IMG/VR virus record: IMGVR_UViG_3300009506_001114 | Coordinates: 1-37,205 of that record | From: a virus | Length of the DNA stretch: 37,205 nt | Reading direction: 5' to 3' (one strand) | In this document: positions 1 through 6,794 of the stretch, in pieces | Layout of the letters: the number at the start of each line of letters is the position of its first letter | Position numbering within the stretch: position 1 is the stretch's first letter | The notes under the pieces: model-generated | The model's database searches: none | Told to the model about the DNA's origin: nothing | The model's input: the letters and a program-made list of their open reading frames with translations, nothing else | Position numbers and translations under genes: made by a program

Positions 1-1782
1 AAGAACGTCGAACAGAAGAAGCAGTTCGAGGCTCGACCTCTGGACGCGAACAACCAGCAGGTCAGAGGCTTGATCGTATCGGTGACAGCGACGTTGAGCG
101 TCGACGGCAGGGACGTGACACTAAAGAAGGAAGAGCACGAGCGGATCGTTAAGGACCAAATCAAAGGTTACACTCGGCGGTACTTCGTCGACGAAGTCCC
201 GAAGTCCGAGGGCGAGTACAAGCAGTACGTTGAATCACTCGTACGAGAAGACACTGCCAGAATACTCACAGACCTCAAGTGGTTCTGCGAAGGTATGCAC
301 TGGTCTGAGAGGCGAGCGGTTCTGAACGAGATGATCCGCGACAAAGTGGGGATGCCGCAGGGCTTCGACGACTTGATCGACCGGCTCAAAGGTCGCAGCG
401 TCGAGGACTACAGAAAAGTTCTTGCGAACCAACGCAAGCTGATCGAAGAGAGACGCAATCAGATACCAGTCAGAATGAACGAGGTCAAGCGTCGCTTCGA
501 GTCGTCTCAGGTAGACGACGAAGATGACCGGGGCGTGTTGCTAGAGGCTCGCGACCTCGAACGCAAGGCGATGGACGACCTCGTCAAGAAGCGAGCGGAG
601 CTGGTCAAGTCCGAACAGAGTCGCGGCAGTCTCATCGCGAAACGTGAGGCTGTCGAGTTGAGCCGACACCGGCGAGAGATGGAGCTATGCTCGAAAGCCA
701 TCGAAGCGTTCAATGCAGACAAGGACGCATTGAGAATGGCAATGGCGAAGGAACAGACAGAACTGGTTCAGCTCGGCCAAGACGCTACGAGAGCTTCTCT
801 TGAAGTGAACTCACTCGTCAACAATGTCAGGTATTTGCAGTCTGATCTGGATAAGGCAAGACAGCGGTGGAAGACTGTCAGTGAGACATCACTCGTCACT
901 CAGTGCTACAACTGCAAACAGGAATTGCCAGAGTCGATGCTCGAAGCAAACAAGCAAGGCAGAGCCAAGAGTCTCGCCGAGGCTGAGAACTCTGCACGCG
1001 AGCTGAAGGCTAAAGTAGTCGCAGCGAAAGCTGAAGTAGAGAAGGCAAAAGAGGCCAAAGACACGCTAGACTCAGAGCTGCTTCAACGAAAGACTGAGCA
1101 CGTCGAGAACGAGACTAGATGGAGACGCGAGTTGCAGGAGATCGACGCTCGCATAGCTAACGCGATGAAGCCTGACTTTACGACTGACGACGAGTGGGCA
1201 GGTTTGACCGATGAAATTGATAAGCTAAAGGCTCAGATCGGTCCGTCTATCCATGAGCAGATCGAACAGATCGAGCGTGACGCAAGGAAGGCTCAGGAAG
1301 AAGGCTGGCGGCTCGACAAGCTGCTCAGCTCCTACGACGAACGGCAGAAAGACAAGGCACGCCTGGAAGAACTTCAGACTGAACTACAGACGGCGGCTCA
1401 AGAGGTCGCCAACATCGACCGAGAACTCGACGAGCTTGCGGCGTACAAGGTTCAGGAGTCACTCGACATCGAGGCTGCTGCGAACGATCTGTTCGACGGT
1501 ATCGAGTGGAAACTGTTCGACTATCGTTTCAACGGCGAGACCGACGACCAGAGATGCGACGCCACGTGTCACGGCGTGCCGTTTTCAGACCTCAGCACCG
1601 GCGAACAGATCAGATGTGGGGCGGCAGTAGTCAAGGCACTGAGCAAGCACTACGACTGCCGGATGCCTCTGTTTATCGACCATGCAGAGTCAGTGACGTT
1701 GCCGATAGACGCTGACACCCAGATCATACTGTTGCAGTTCGACGACACGCTCAAAGAGCTGACGGTCACTCGGTTAAAATAA
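1..1782 (+). CDS. Rad50/SbcC-like AAA ATPase, 5' end cut by window edge
   Basis: The frame is open from base 1, so the start and the Walker A loop lie outside the window. A TTG at 70 is only an internal codon. What remains is mostly charged coiled coil (about 420-1450) interrupted by a zinc-hook-like CYNCKQELP (Cys codons at 904 and 913). The C-terminal ATPase half follows: an ABC-signature-like DLSTGEQIRCG near 1590-1620 and a Walker B-like MPLFIDHAESVT near 1663-1698. This layout is that of SMC-type DNA repair ATPases (Rad50/SbcC). Phages often carry short versions beside an annealase, and the opening FEARPLDANN...GLIVSV fits those phage versions. The probable role is ATP-dependent DNA end processing or recombination in the cytoplasm. 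It is followed 30 bases later by the Bet gene, so the two are probably cotranscribed. The family call is good; the exact role is inferred. Confidence 0.86.
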   Translation, partial: KNVEQKKQFEARPLDANNQQVRGLIVSVTATLSVDGRDVTLKKEEHERIVKDQIKGYTRRYFVDEVPKSEGEYKQYVESLVREDTARILTDLKWFCEGMHWSERRAVLNEMIRDKVGMPQGFDDLIDRLKGRSVEDYRKVLANQRKLIEERRNQIPVRMNEVKRRFESSQVDDEDDRGVLLEARDLERKAMDDLVKKRAELVKSEQSRGSLIAKREAVELSRHRREMELCSKAIEAFNADKDALRMAMAKEQTELVQLGQDATRASLEVNSLVNNVRYLQSDLDKARQRWKTVSETSLVTQCYNCKQELPESMLEANKQGRAKSLAEAENSARELKAKVVAAKAEVEKAKEAKDTLDSELLQRKTEHVENETRWRRELQEIDARIANAMKPDFTTDDEWAGLTDEIDKLKAQIGPSIHEQIEQIERDARKAQEEGWRLDKLLSSYDERQKDKARLEELQTELQTAAQEVANIDRELDELAAYKVQESLDIEAAANDLFDGIEWKLFDYRFNGETDDQRCDATCHGVPFSDLSTGEQIRCGAAVVKALSKHYDCRMPLFIDHAESVTLPIDADTQIILLQFDDTLKELTVTRLK

Positions 1783-1812
1783 GAAGACATTACAAACAGA
1801 AAGGACACAGAC

Positions 1813-2712
1813 ATGGCAAAGAAACAGGAACAGAACCTGCCGGTACTCTCACCACCCAGACTCCCGTACCACCCGGCAGTGGAGGATAGGTTCGGCATAG
1901 ACAAGAGCGGCTGGAAGGCTCTAGTTGAGGCGATCTTTCCGAACGCTCAGGCGGCGGAGTCGGTCATACTGGCACTGAGCTACTGCAAGGCACGCAATCT
2001 CGACCCGTTCAAACGCTGCATCCATATCGTGCCAGTATGGGACAAGAAAAAGGGTAGATATGTTGATACGATCTGGCCCGGCATCGGCGAACTGAGAACG
2101 ACTGCTCATAGAACGAAGAGCTACGCTGGACGGGACAAGACGGAGTTCGGCCCGATGATAGAACAGACGTGGGACGTCACTATCTGGAAGGACAAGAAGA
2201 AGGTAGGTACCGAGCAAGTGAGTGTCAAGTTTCCAGAGTGGGCACAAGTGACTGTCTACCGGACGATAGATGGTCATCGCTCTGCGTTCGCAGGGCCGAT
2301 GTGCTACTGGCTCGAATCGTATTCGTCCACAAAGGACGGTGCGCCGAACGCCATGTGGCAGAAGCGTCCCATCGGCCAGATCGACAAGTGCGCCGAGGCT
2401 GCTGCGCTGCGCGTGGCGTTCCCAGAAGAAGTAGGAAACGACTACATCGACGCCGAGGCTCATCTTCAGGACAGTCACCCTCCCGTTGATTTCGATGACG
2501 CAGTTGAGGCTGCCGAGAACAAGATCGACGAGACTATGGGCACAAAACAGATCGAGTCCGCAGACGTCACCGGCGAGACACCAGAAGAAGAGCCACCCGC
2601 TGAGACTGAGACGCAGTGGCGATGCTCCCACTACAACCGCTCCGCCCGAAGAGAAGAGGGGCAAGCTGCAATGCCCGAAGTGCCTGAAGCTCACGATGGA
2701 GCCCGTCGCTGA
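1813..2712 (+). CDS. bet: Bet/RecT-type single-strand annealing protein
   Basis: A single-strand DNA annealing recombinase of the phage Red-beta (Bet) family. It would anneal complementary strands during recombination or replication-fork repair of phage DNA. The diagnostic block is at residues 52-100: YCKARNLDPFKRCIHIVPVW followed by DTIWPGIGELRTTAHRT and YAGRDKTEFGP, which I recognise as the Bet core. Lambda Bet is about 260 residues; this ORF is 299 because of an acidic, proline-rich C-terminal tail. The ATG at 1813 follows AGAAAGGACACAGAC, a good ribosome site. The last ~30 residues in this frame become Arg-rich and unlike the tail before them, while the +1 frame continues a plausible tail to 2734 (see the separate entry). 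It lies between the SbcC-like ATPase and an MBL-fold hydrolase, a common recombination cassette in phages. Confidence 0.93.
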   Translation: MAKKQEQNLPVLSPPRLPYHPAVEDRFGIDKSGWKALVEAIFPNAQAAESVILALSYCKARNLDPFKRCIHIVPVWDKKKGRYVDTIWPGIGELRTTAHRTKSYAGRDKTEFGPMIEQTWDVTIWKDKKKVGTEQVSVKFPEWAQVTVYRTIDGHRSAFAGPMCYWLESYSSTKDGAPNAMWQKRPIGQIDKCAEAAALRVAFPEEVGNDYIDAEAHLQDSHPPVDFDDAVEAAENKIDETMGTKQIESADVTGETPEEEPPAETETQWRCSHYNRSARREEGQAAMPEVPEAHDGARR

Positions 2713-2734
2713 AGAAGACTTCATGGAGGACTGA
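2612..2734 (+). other. +1-frame continuation of Bet with a CxxC knuckle
   Basis: In the frame one base ahead of bet the sequence reads GDAPTTTAPPEEKRGKLQ, then CPKCLKLTMEPVAEEDFMED and stops at 2732-2734, two bases before the ATG of the next gene. It looks like a real protein tail: a Pro/Thr linker, a CPKC metal-knuckle and an acidic end. The in-frame Bet end is Arg-rich and stops 24 bases short of the next gene. No ATG, GTG or TTG sits at a sensible place in this frame, so it is unlikely to be a separate gene. Either Bet is made by +1 frameshifting around 2611-2622, or the sequence carries a one-base indel. I cannot tell which. Confidence 0.5.
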
Positions 2735-2736
2735 CG

Positions 2737-3474
2737 ATGAAGTTCATACCATACTACAGCAGCAGCGAGGGCAACCTATATGTTGTCGAGCATGGCGGCA
2801 AGAGACTCGTGATCGACCCCGGCGTCAGGTGGAAAGAGCTACGAAAAGCGTTAGATTCCCGACTCGATAACATCGTCGGCTGTCTTGTGAGTCACGAACA
2901 CAAAGACCACTCCGTATCAGCGTCACACCTTCACGATAGGGGCATCACTGTCTACGCGTGCCAAGACACGCTCAATGCGCTCGGTCTCGCCGGCTGCGTC
3001 ATGGCAGAGACGGTACGGCAGTTCGAGGGCTTCGACGTCGGGCCGTTTCACGTGTTCCCGTTCCCGGTCGAGCACGACGTGCCGAACATCGGCTTCATCA
3101 TCTCGCACGGCAAAGAGCACATCTTCTTCGCCATCGACTGTTCAAACATTGAGCACGAGTTCGCACTCCAGTACACCGAGATCGCCATCGGGTGTTCTTA
3201 TGATTACGAGCTGCTCACGCGACGAGTCACAGACGGTACACTCAACGAAGCTCTCGCACGACGACTGCTCAAGGCTCACATGGCGATCACGTCAGTAACG
3301 AAATATATCACCGAGAAGTGCTGCCTTGATAGGCTTGAGACGGTGACACTGCTACACATGAGTGCGGACAACATCGTCAAAGATCGTACATGCCAGCAAC
3401 TACGCGAAGCCATCAGGGAGAAGTGTCATTGTCATGCTGTGGTGACATCGGCTCCGAGGCGACCGCGAAGTTAG
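2737..3474 (+). CDS. MBL-fold metallohydrolase
   Basis: A metallo-beta-lactamase-fold hydrolase. The metal-binding HxHxDH signature is plain at residues 53-58 (SHEHKDHS), after a typical opening strand pair (NLYVVEHGGKRLVIDPG). Further candidate ligands are His113 (PFPVEHDVP), Asp134 (FFAIDCSN) and His212 (LLHMSADN). Phage members of this fold often lie next to RecT/Bet annealases; nuclease activity on DNA or RNA is the usual guess but is not shown by the sequence. The ATG at 2737 is preceded by GGAGG at a good distance, and that site lies inside the +1-frame tail of Bet, suggesting translational coupling. The last dozen residues (TSAPRRPRS) are basic and may be a disordered tail. It could equally be a cyclic nucleotide or RNA-acting enzyme. 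Confidence 0.86.
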   Translation: MKFIPYYSSSEGNLYVVEHGGKRLVIDPGVRWKELRKALDSRLDNIVGCLVSHEHKDHSVSASHLHDRGITVYACQDTLNALGLAGCVMAETVRQFEGFDVGPFHVFPFPVEHDVPNIGFIISHGKEHIFFAIDCSNIEHEFALQYTEIAIGCSYDYELLTRRVTDGTLNEALARRLLKAHMAITSVTKYITEKCCLDRLETVTLLHMSADNIVKDRTCQQLREAIREKCHCHAVVTSAPRRPRS

Positions 3475-3741
3475 GAGTTCGTGGGAGTTGGGCACGGAGG
3501 CCCTTTGAGAATAGAGTGCTGGCGGCGGCGTGTGTGAAACGCAGGGTCCAAAGGCCACGGACAACATCGCATAGATCGTGCCATTACCCTAGCTGTTTTA
3601 TGGCCTACGCATAAGTTAGAGCGACAGATAAATTGTCTCTCGCAAGTACCCAGTAGGGCTAGAGCGATGTAGCAGGTAGCGGGTAAAGCCAATTCTGCCC
3701 GCCAGCACTTTTGACAACAACGCTCGATGAAAGGAGATACA

Positions 3742-3852
3742 ATGACACGCAAACGAAAACCGCTACTGCCTCAGATCGGCAAGCAATACGATCACTGGCA
3801 GTTCTCGCCGAAGCTCAGGAACTTTCTGATGCGCCGTCACGTCACTATATAA
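3742..3852 (+). CDS. Small basic protein, 36 residues
   Basis: A short ORF, MTRKRKPLLPQIGKQYDHWQ and on to MRRHVTI, with a textbook ribosome site (AAAGGAGATACA then ATG). Its stop codon is part of TATAAGGAGATCG, which is the ribosome site for the next gene, so the two are spaced as a translationally coupled pair. The product is basic with an aromatic centre (YDHWQF) and no membrane segment. I do not recognise the family. The arrangement, rather than the sequence, argues that it is real. The 267 bases before it carry no convincing gene, only a weak hairpin near 3621-3643. Confidence 0.68.
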   Translation: MTRKRKPLLPQIGKQYDHWQFSPKLRNFLMRRHVTI

Positions 3853-3862
3853 GGAGATCGTT

Positions 3863-4342
3863 ATGAAGTATCGTTGGATTCGTCAATTAGAAGGTATGCC
3901 CTACGTGTCGGCTGACGTCGTCGGGCCTGAGCTGAGAAAGCTCGAAGAGCAGAACGGCGGCACGCTGCTGCCGTCGACAGTCGTCAGAGCAGCCAGACCG
4001 AAGAAGAGCAAGCTGCACCAGTGCTTCGAGTGGAGCGACAAGAAAGCCGCTGAGGCGTTTCGGCAACGGCAGGCACGTGAGATACTGCGGAAGATCGCCG
4101 TCGAGTATGAAGAGCAAGAAGGCGAGCCGAAGACGATACGAGCCTTCGTCTCGATCAAGAGCGAAGACGGCGGTCGATACTATTGCCAGACCAGAAGGCT
4201 ACGTGACGACGCAGAGTTGCACGCGAACGTCATGGCGCAGATACTTCAGGAGCTGCTCGCGATCAAGGCGAAGTATGCCATCTATAAAATCGAGACTTTA
4301 CAGGCGATCTGGGACGCCATCGACGAAGCGGTGTTGCAGTGA
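3863..4342 (+). CDS. Conserved phage protein of unknown function
   Basis: A 159-residue soluble protein. Its centre, LHQCFEWSDKKAAEAFRQRQ followed by AREIL and a later RAFVSI strand, matches a type of unnamed phage protein I have seen repeatedly near recombination genes; no function is established for it that I know of. The sequence shows a basic linker, one long helix (about residues 58-80), a short beta segment (RAFVSIKSEDGGRYY) and a C-terminal helical pair (LHANVMAQILQELLAIKAKY). It starts at an ATG 5 bases after AAGGAG. It is followed directly by the GTYNN pentamer array, which begins five bases after its stop. A nucleic-acid-binding role would fit the neighbourhood but is a guess. Confidence 0.82.
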   Translation: MKYRWIRQLEGMPYVSADVVGPELRKLEEQNGGTLLPSTVVRAARPKKSKLHQCFEWSDKKAAEAFRQRQAREILRKIAVEYEEQEGEPKTIRAFVSIKSEDGGRYYCQTRRLRDDAELHANVMAQILQELLAIKAKYAIYKIETLQAIWDAIDEAVLQ

Positions 4343-4346
4343 GAAT

Positions 4347-4547
4347 GTTGGGATCCGTCCTGTTCTGTTCTGTTAGGATAGGTTAGGCTTTGTTGGGTTG
4401 TGTTAAGTCCGTTGCGTTGAGTCCCGTTGAGTTGGGTTCAGTTTTGTTATGTTGTGTTCCGTTCCGTTCCGTTGAGTCCGTTCCGTTGAGTCTCGTCCGT
4501 CTTGTTTTGTTCTATTGGGTTTGTTGGGTTAGGTCACGTTGAGTTCC
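4347..4547 (+). repeat. GTYNN pentamer array, 41 units
   Basis: The whole interval parses without remainder into 41 consecutive units. There are 37 of five bases and four of four bases (at 4407, 4476, 4495 and 4519). Twenty-nine units begin GTT, eight begin GTC, and only four deviate (GATCC, GATAG, GCTTT, ATTGG). The last two bases vary freely: GG, CC, CT, AG, TT, GT, AA, GC, GA, CA, AT. The strand is almost devoid of purine runs. It fills the gap between the stop of the previous gene and the GTG start of the next. This is not a simple satellite, because the units differ, and the period is not three, so it is not coding. Confidence 0.93.
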
Positions 4548-4554
4548 GAATGAA

Positions 4555-5163
4555 GTGATTGAAGTCACGATAGTGGGTGACACCCCATTGAAGGTCCATC
4601 GTATCGGCAAGAAGTACCAGCAGGAATTGGACGACAAGGACCACGGCAAGCCGAAGAAGAAGAACGTCGAGCGTGACTACGACTATGAGTTCCGAGACAG
4701 CCTGTACATCATCGACAAGAATGGGTGCCAGATAGATGGGCCAGTCCCAGAAAAACTGACTCCAAAGATGCAGTTCGGTTTTCCAAGCAGTTCGATTAAG
4801 AAGGCAATGGTCTACTCTGCACGACAGTTCGGCAAGGACGTGAAGATGTCTGAGCTGAAGGGTCGCTTCTTCGTCAACCAGTTCAGCCCATTCTTCGAGA
4901 TCAAGGGCACTCCGAAGATCGACAAGTTCATGCGACGTATCGGTGGATCGGGACCGGGCACCGGCACGCCCGACAATGGCATCAGAGCAAGCTTTGACGT
5001 TTGGTCTGCGACACTTGAGATACGCTTCCTCAAGAATCTCATCACCGCAGAGAGCGTACTGAATCTGCTTAGCGTCGCAGGCTTCTCAGTCGGCATCGGC
5101 GAGGACCGCCCCGACAAGACAGGCGGCACCTGCGGCATGTGGCATATCAAGGGCCAGAAGTAG
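4555..5163 (+). CDS. Conserved phage protein, possible RAMP-like fold
   Basis: A 202-residue protein starting at GTG, the only usable start: there is an in-frame stop at 4540-4542 and no internal ATG until mid-gene. No Shine-Dalgarno sequence is visible, because the pentamer array ends seven bases upstream. I recognise the middle and end (FGFPSSSIKKAMVYSARQFG, then FFVNQFSPFFEIKG, then LLSVAGFSVGIGEDRP and GTCGMWHI) as an unnamed protein type common in phages. The glycine-rich segment near the C-terminus (residues 173-198) recalls the G-rich loop of RAMP-fold proteins of CRISPR systems, but this is motif-level resemblance only. The partner gene at 5477 has a similar C-terminal G-rich loop, and the two recur together with pentamer arrays on both sides here. 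Function unknown; RNA or DNA binding is my inference. Confidence 0.8.
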   Translation: MIEVTIVGDTPLKVHRIGKKYQQELDDKDHGKPKKKNVERDYDYEFRDSLYIIDKNGCQIDGPVPEKLTPKMQFGFPSSSIKKAMVYSARQFGKDVKMSELKGRFFVNQFSPFFEIKGTPKIDKFMRRIGGSGPGTGTPDNGIRASFDVWSATLEIRFLKNLITAESVLNLLSVAGFSVGIGEDRPDKTGGTCGMWHIKGQK

Positions 5164-5198
5164 TGACATGATGCGTCTGTTGAGTTCTGTCATGTCAC
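5163..5198 (+). repeat. Perfect 9-bp inverted repeat
   Basis: GTGACATGA at 5163-5171 and its exact reverse complement TCATGTCAC at 5190-5198 are separated by 18 bases, beginning at the last base of the stop codon of the preceding gene. It could fold in RNA or serve as a protein site in DNA. There is no T-run directly after it, so it is not a classical terminator; the GTTTTT at 5209 is about ten bases further on. Confidence 0.6.
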
Positions 5199-5213
5199 GT
5201 GAGGTTCGGTTTT
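5175..5213 (+). repeat. Short GTYNN pentamer array, 8 units
   Basis: Eight consecutive units in phase: GTCT, GTTGA, GTTCT, GTCAT, GTCAC, GTGAG, GTTCG, GTTTT. Seven of eight begin GTT or GTC, with one four-base unit at the start. This is the same grammar as the 41-unit array at 4347, placed on the other side of the gene it precedes. It overlaps the 9-bp inverted repeat. The ribosome site AAAGGAG of the next gene follows immediately. Confidence 0.7.
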
Positions 5214-5229
5214 TAGAAAGGAGAATATT

Positions 5230-5421
5230 ATGGACAAGTTTCAACATACAGTAGTCGGGATGATTCTCTCACTCGCGACGATGGTACTCGCAACGTGGGG
5301 AGTGACATACTGCCAGCACGGTCCGTTGTGCTTCGTGTTGTTCGTCTGCGACCTGATAGGCGGTTGCGGACTCGGATGGTACGCCTTACAGATTGGAGCG
5401 GCGCCAAAACCTGAGCATTAG
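5230..5421 (+). CDS. Small membrane protein, two predicted TM segments
   Basis: A 63-residue protein with two hydrophobic stretches, about residues 8-25 (VVGMILSLATMVLATWGV) and 32-56 (LCFVLFVCDLIGGCGLGWYA), joined by a short Cys/His loop (TYCQHG). A hairpin with both ends on the same side of the inner membrane is expected. The ATG follows AGAAAGGAGAATATT, a strong ribosome site. It lies between the two conserved phage proteins that flank the pentamer arrays. Two-TM phage proteins of this size can be holins, superinfection-exclusion proteins or orphan membrane proteins; nothing in the sequence decides between these, and an early-operon position argues mildly against a holin. Confidence 0.75.
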   Translation: MDKFQHTVVGMILSLATMVLATWGVTYCQHGPLCFVLFVCDLIGGCGLGWYALQIGAAPKPEH

Positions 5422-5423
5422 AG

Positions 5424-5436
5424 CATGACTGTCATG
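5424..5436. repeat. Palindrome CATGAC-T-GTCATG
   Basis: A perfect 6-1-6 palindrome three bases after the stop of the small membrane protein. Its half-site shares TGACAT/ATGTCA-type bases with the longer inverted repeat at 5163-5198, and it runs into GTCAT GTTCG, which fits two more GTYNN units. It could be an operator-like site; no regulator is known. Confidence 0.4.
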
Positions 5437-5476
5437 TTCGGCCAATATCAACTCCAAAGCACAAGGAGACACAGAC

Positions 5477-6124
5477 ATGAAAGTAAGACTGACGTTCACG
5501 GAGCCGTTGCTCGGCACCAGATCCGGCAACAAAGAGTTGGCGACTGAATACCAGATTGCCAAGCACCCAGACGTTAAGCTAGTCAAGGATGAGACAAGCA
5601 AGACGGTCGAAATGGAAAACACGGAAGCCGTACAGGACGAGATCGAAACGGTCGGAGAGATGATCGAGAAGGCGTCGACTCTGTTCGACCGGGACGAGAA
5701 CGGCGTACCGTTTCGATGGGACTACCAGTTCAAAGGCTTTTTCAAAGAAGCTGCTCTGGCGATGATCGAGACGGATACGATTAAGAAGGAAGACCTGCGG
5801 AAACTTCGGCTGACGCTGTACACGTACAAGCGCACCATCGGCACGCAGATATTCGTCAAGCCGAGGAAAATTCTGCTGATGTCACCGACCGAACCTATTA
5901 GTTGCGAGCGACCGCTTCGCGGCCAGACGATGAGAGGCGAGAGAATAGCCCTCGCCAAATCTGAAGAGCTTCCCATCGGCACGACGTGCGAGTTCCAAGT
6001 CATCTGCCTGAACAAGAAGCTCGAACCGTTTGTAGCGCAATGGCTCACGTATGGCGAGCTGTTCGGCTGCGGTCAGTGGCGAAGCTCTGGTAAGGGCCGG
6101 TTCACGTGGGAGCAGTTAGCATAG
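5477..6124 (+). CDS. Conserved phage protein, possible RAMP-like fold (partner)
   Basis: A 215-residue protein with a good start (AAGGAGACACAGAC then ATG). Recognisable blocks are MKVRLTFTEPLLGTRSGN at the N-terminus, PFRWDYQFKGFFKEAA in the middle, then CERPLRGQTMRGERIALAKS, LPIGTTCEFQV and the C-terminal WLTYGELFGCGQWRSSGKGR. I know this as a widespread unnamed phage protein. The alternating strands, the conserved Arg-rich PLRGQT...GERIALAKSEE segment and the final G-x-G-Q-W-R-S-x-G-K-G-R loop resemble RAMP-superfamily architecture, which is an inference from motif shape. It is separated from its partner at 4555 only by the small membrane gene, and the 645-base GC-grid array starts at its stop codon. 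The placement suggests the two proteins and the arrays belong together. Confidence 0.82.
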   Translation: MKVRLTFTEPLLGTRSGNKELATEYQIAKHPDVKLVKDETSKTVEMENTEAVQDEIETVGEMIEKASTLFDRDENGVPFRWDYQFKGFFKEAALAMIETDTIKKEDLRKLRLTLYTYKRTIGTQIFVKPRKILLMSPTEPISCERPLRGQTMRGERIALAKSEELPIGTTCEFQVICLNKKLEPFVAQWLTYGELFGCGQWRSSGKGRFTWEQLA

Positions 6125-6769
6125 GCGAAGCGGATCACTGCGAAGCGCCGCCAAGGCGAGGCGGATCTTTGCCTAGGCATCACTCAGCGACGCAACGGGC
6201 AAGGCGTGGCAGTTCTCAGCTCTGGCGCAGCCCCTCACGGCAATGGTCGTGCAATTCATGGCTCAGGCGAAGCGCAGGCAATGCGAATCAGGGCAAAAGC
6301 ATGGCGTGGCTGAGCGCGAGCAATACTGAGCAGCGCATAGGCAACGCTCAACAAGGCACTGGCAGCACAGGGCGACACTCGGCATAGGCGTAGCTGATCA
6401 GGGCTTTGGCAACGCGAGTCAGGGCGAAGGCGATGTGCAGCAAAGCACCGGTAAGGCAACGCCGAGCTTGGCTCAGGCTCTGTGGACAACGAAGCAAAGG
6501 CGGAGCGGGGCGCGTCTGGGCGATGGCGAAGCAGCGCGGAGCGCAGCGAAGGCGTGGCTCAGCCGCGCACCGGCCATGCTAGGCAGAGCCAGTCAGAGCA
6601 CTGGCGAGGCGCGGCCAGACAACGCGAGGGCATAGTACAGCAGAGCTTACCAGTGCTTTGGCATAGCGCAGCTAGGCGGTGGCGAGGCGAGGCTTGGCGT
6701 TCCACGGGCAAAGCCGCGCAAGGCAAGACAAAGGCATAGCTCCGCTATACGTCGCATAGGCGACGCGAT
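6125..6769 (+). repeat. GC-anchored pentamer array, about 645 bases
   Basis: A GC dinucleotide recurs on a five-base grid that occasionally steps by six, from the stop codon of the previous gene to about 6769. Examples of starts are 6125, 6130, 6140, 6145, 6150, 6156, 6161; 6299, 6304, 6309, 6314, 6320; and 6723, 6734, 6739, 6744, 6754, 6760, 6765. Empty grid slots are often TC, AC or CA. The other three bases vary (GCGAA, GCAAT, GCATG, GCTCA and so on), which gives roughly 120-125 non-identical units. Open frames exist through it on both strands but the period is five, not three, so I treat them as by-products. It fills what would otherwise be a 748-base gap and ends just before a terminator-like hairpin. 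Confidence 0.92.
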
Positions 6770-6794
6770 GCCCATCGCCGCGTCGGCATGCCGT

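Noticed and set aside
1921-2724. Minus-strand 267-residue ORF opposite bet
   Set aside because: Antisense to a clear Bet gene; composition is that of a shadow frame.
3475-3741. A tRNA or small gene in the gap after the MBL gene
   Set aside because: No tRNA T-loop or acceptor pairing found; frames there lack ribosome sites; only a weak hairpin (about 3621-3643) and a TTGACA with no matching -10.
4347-4547. CRISPR array or simple satellite
   Set aside because: Units are five bases and non-identical with no spacers of CRISPR length; there is no exact tandem repeat.
6125-6769. Protein-coding frames through the GC-grid array
   Set aside because: Open frames exist on both strands, but the period is five, the products are low-complexity and mutually shadowed, and none has a ribosome site.
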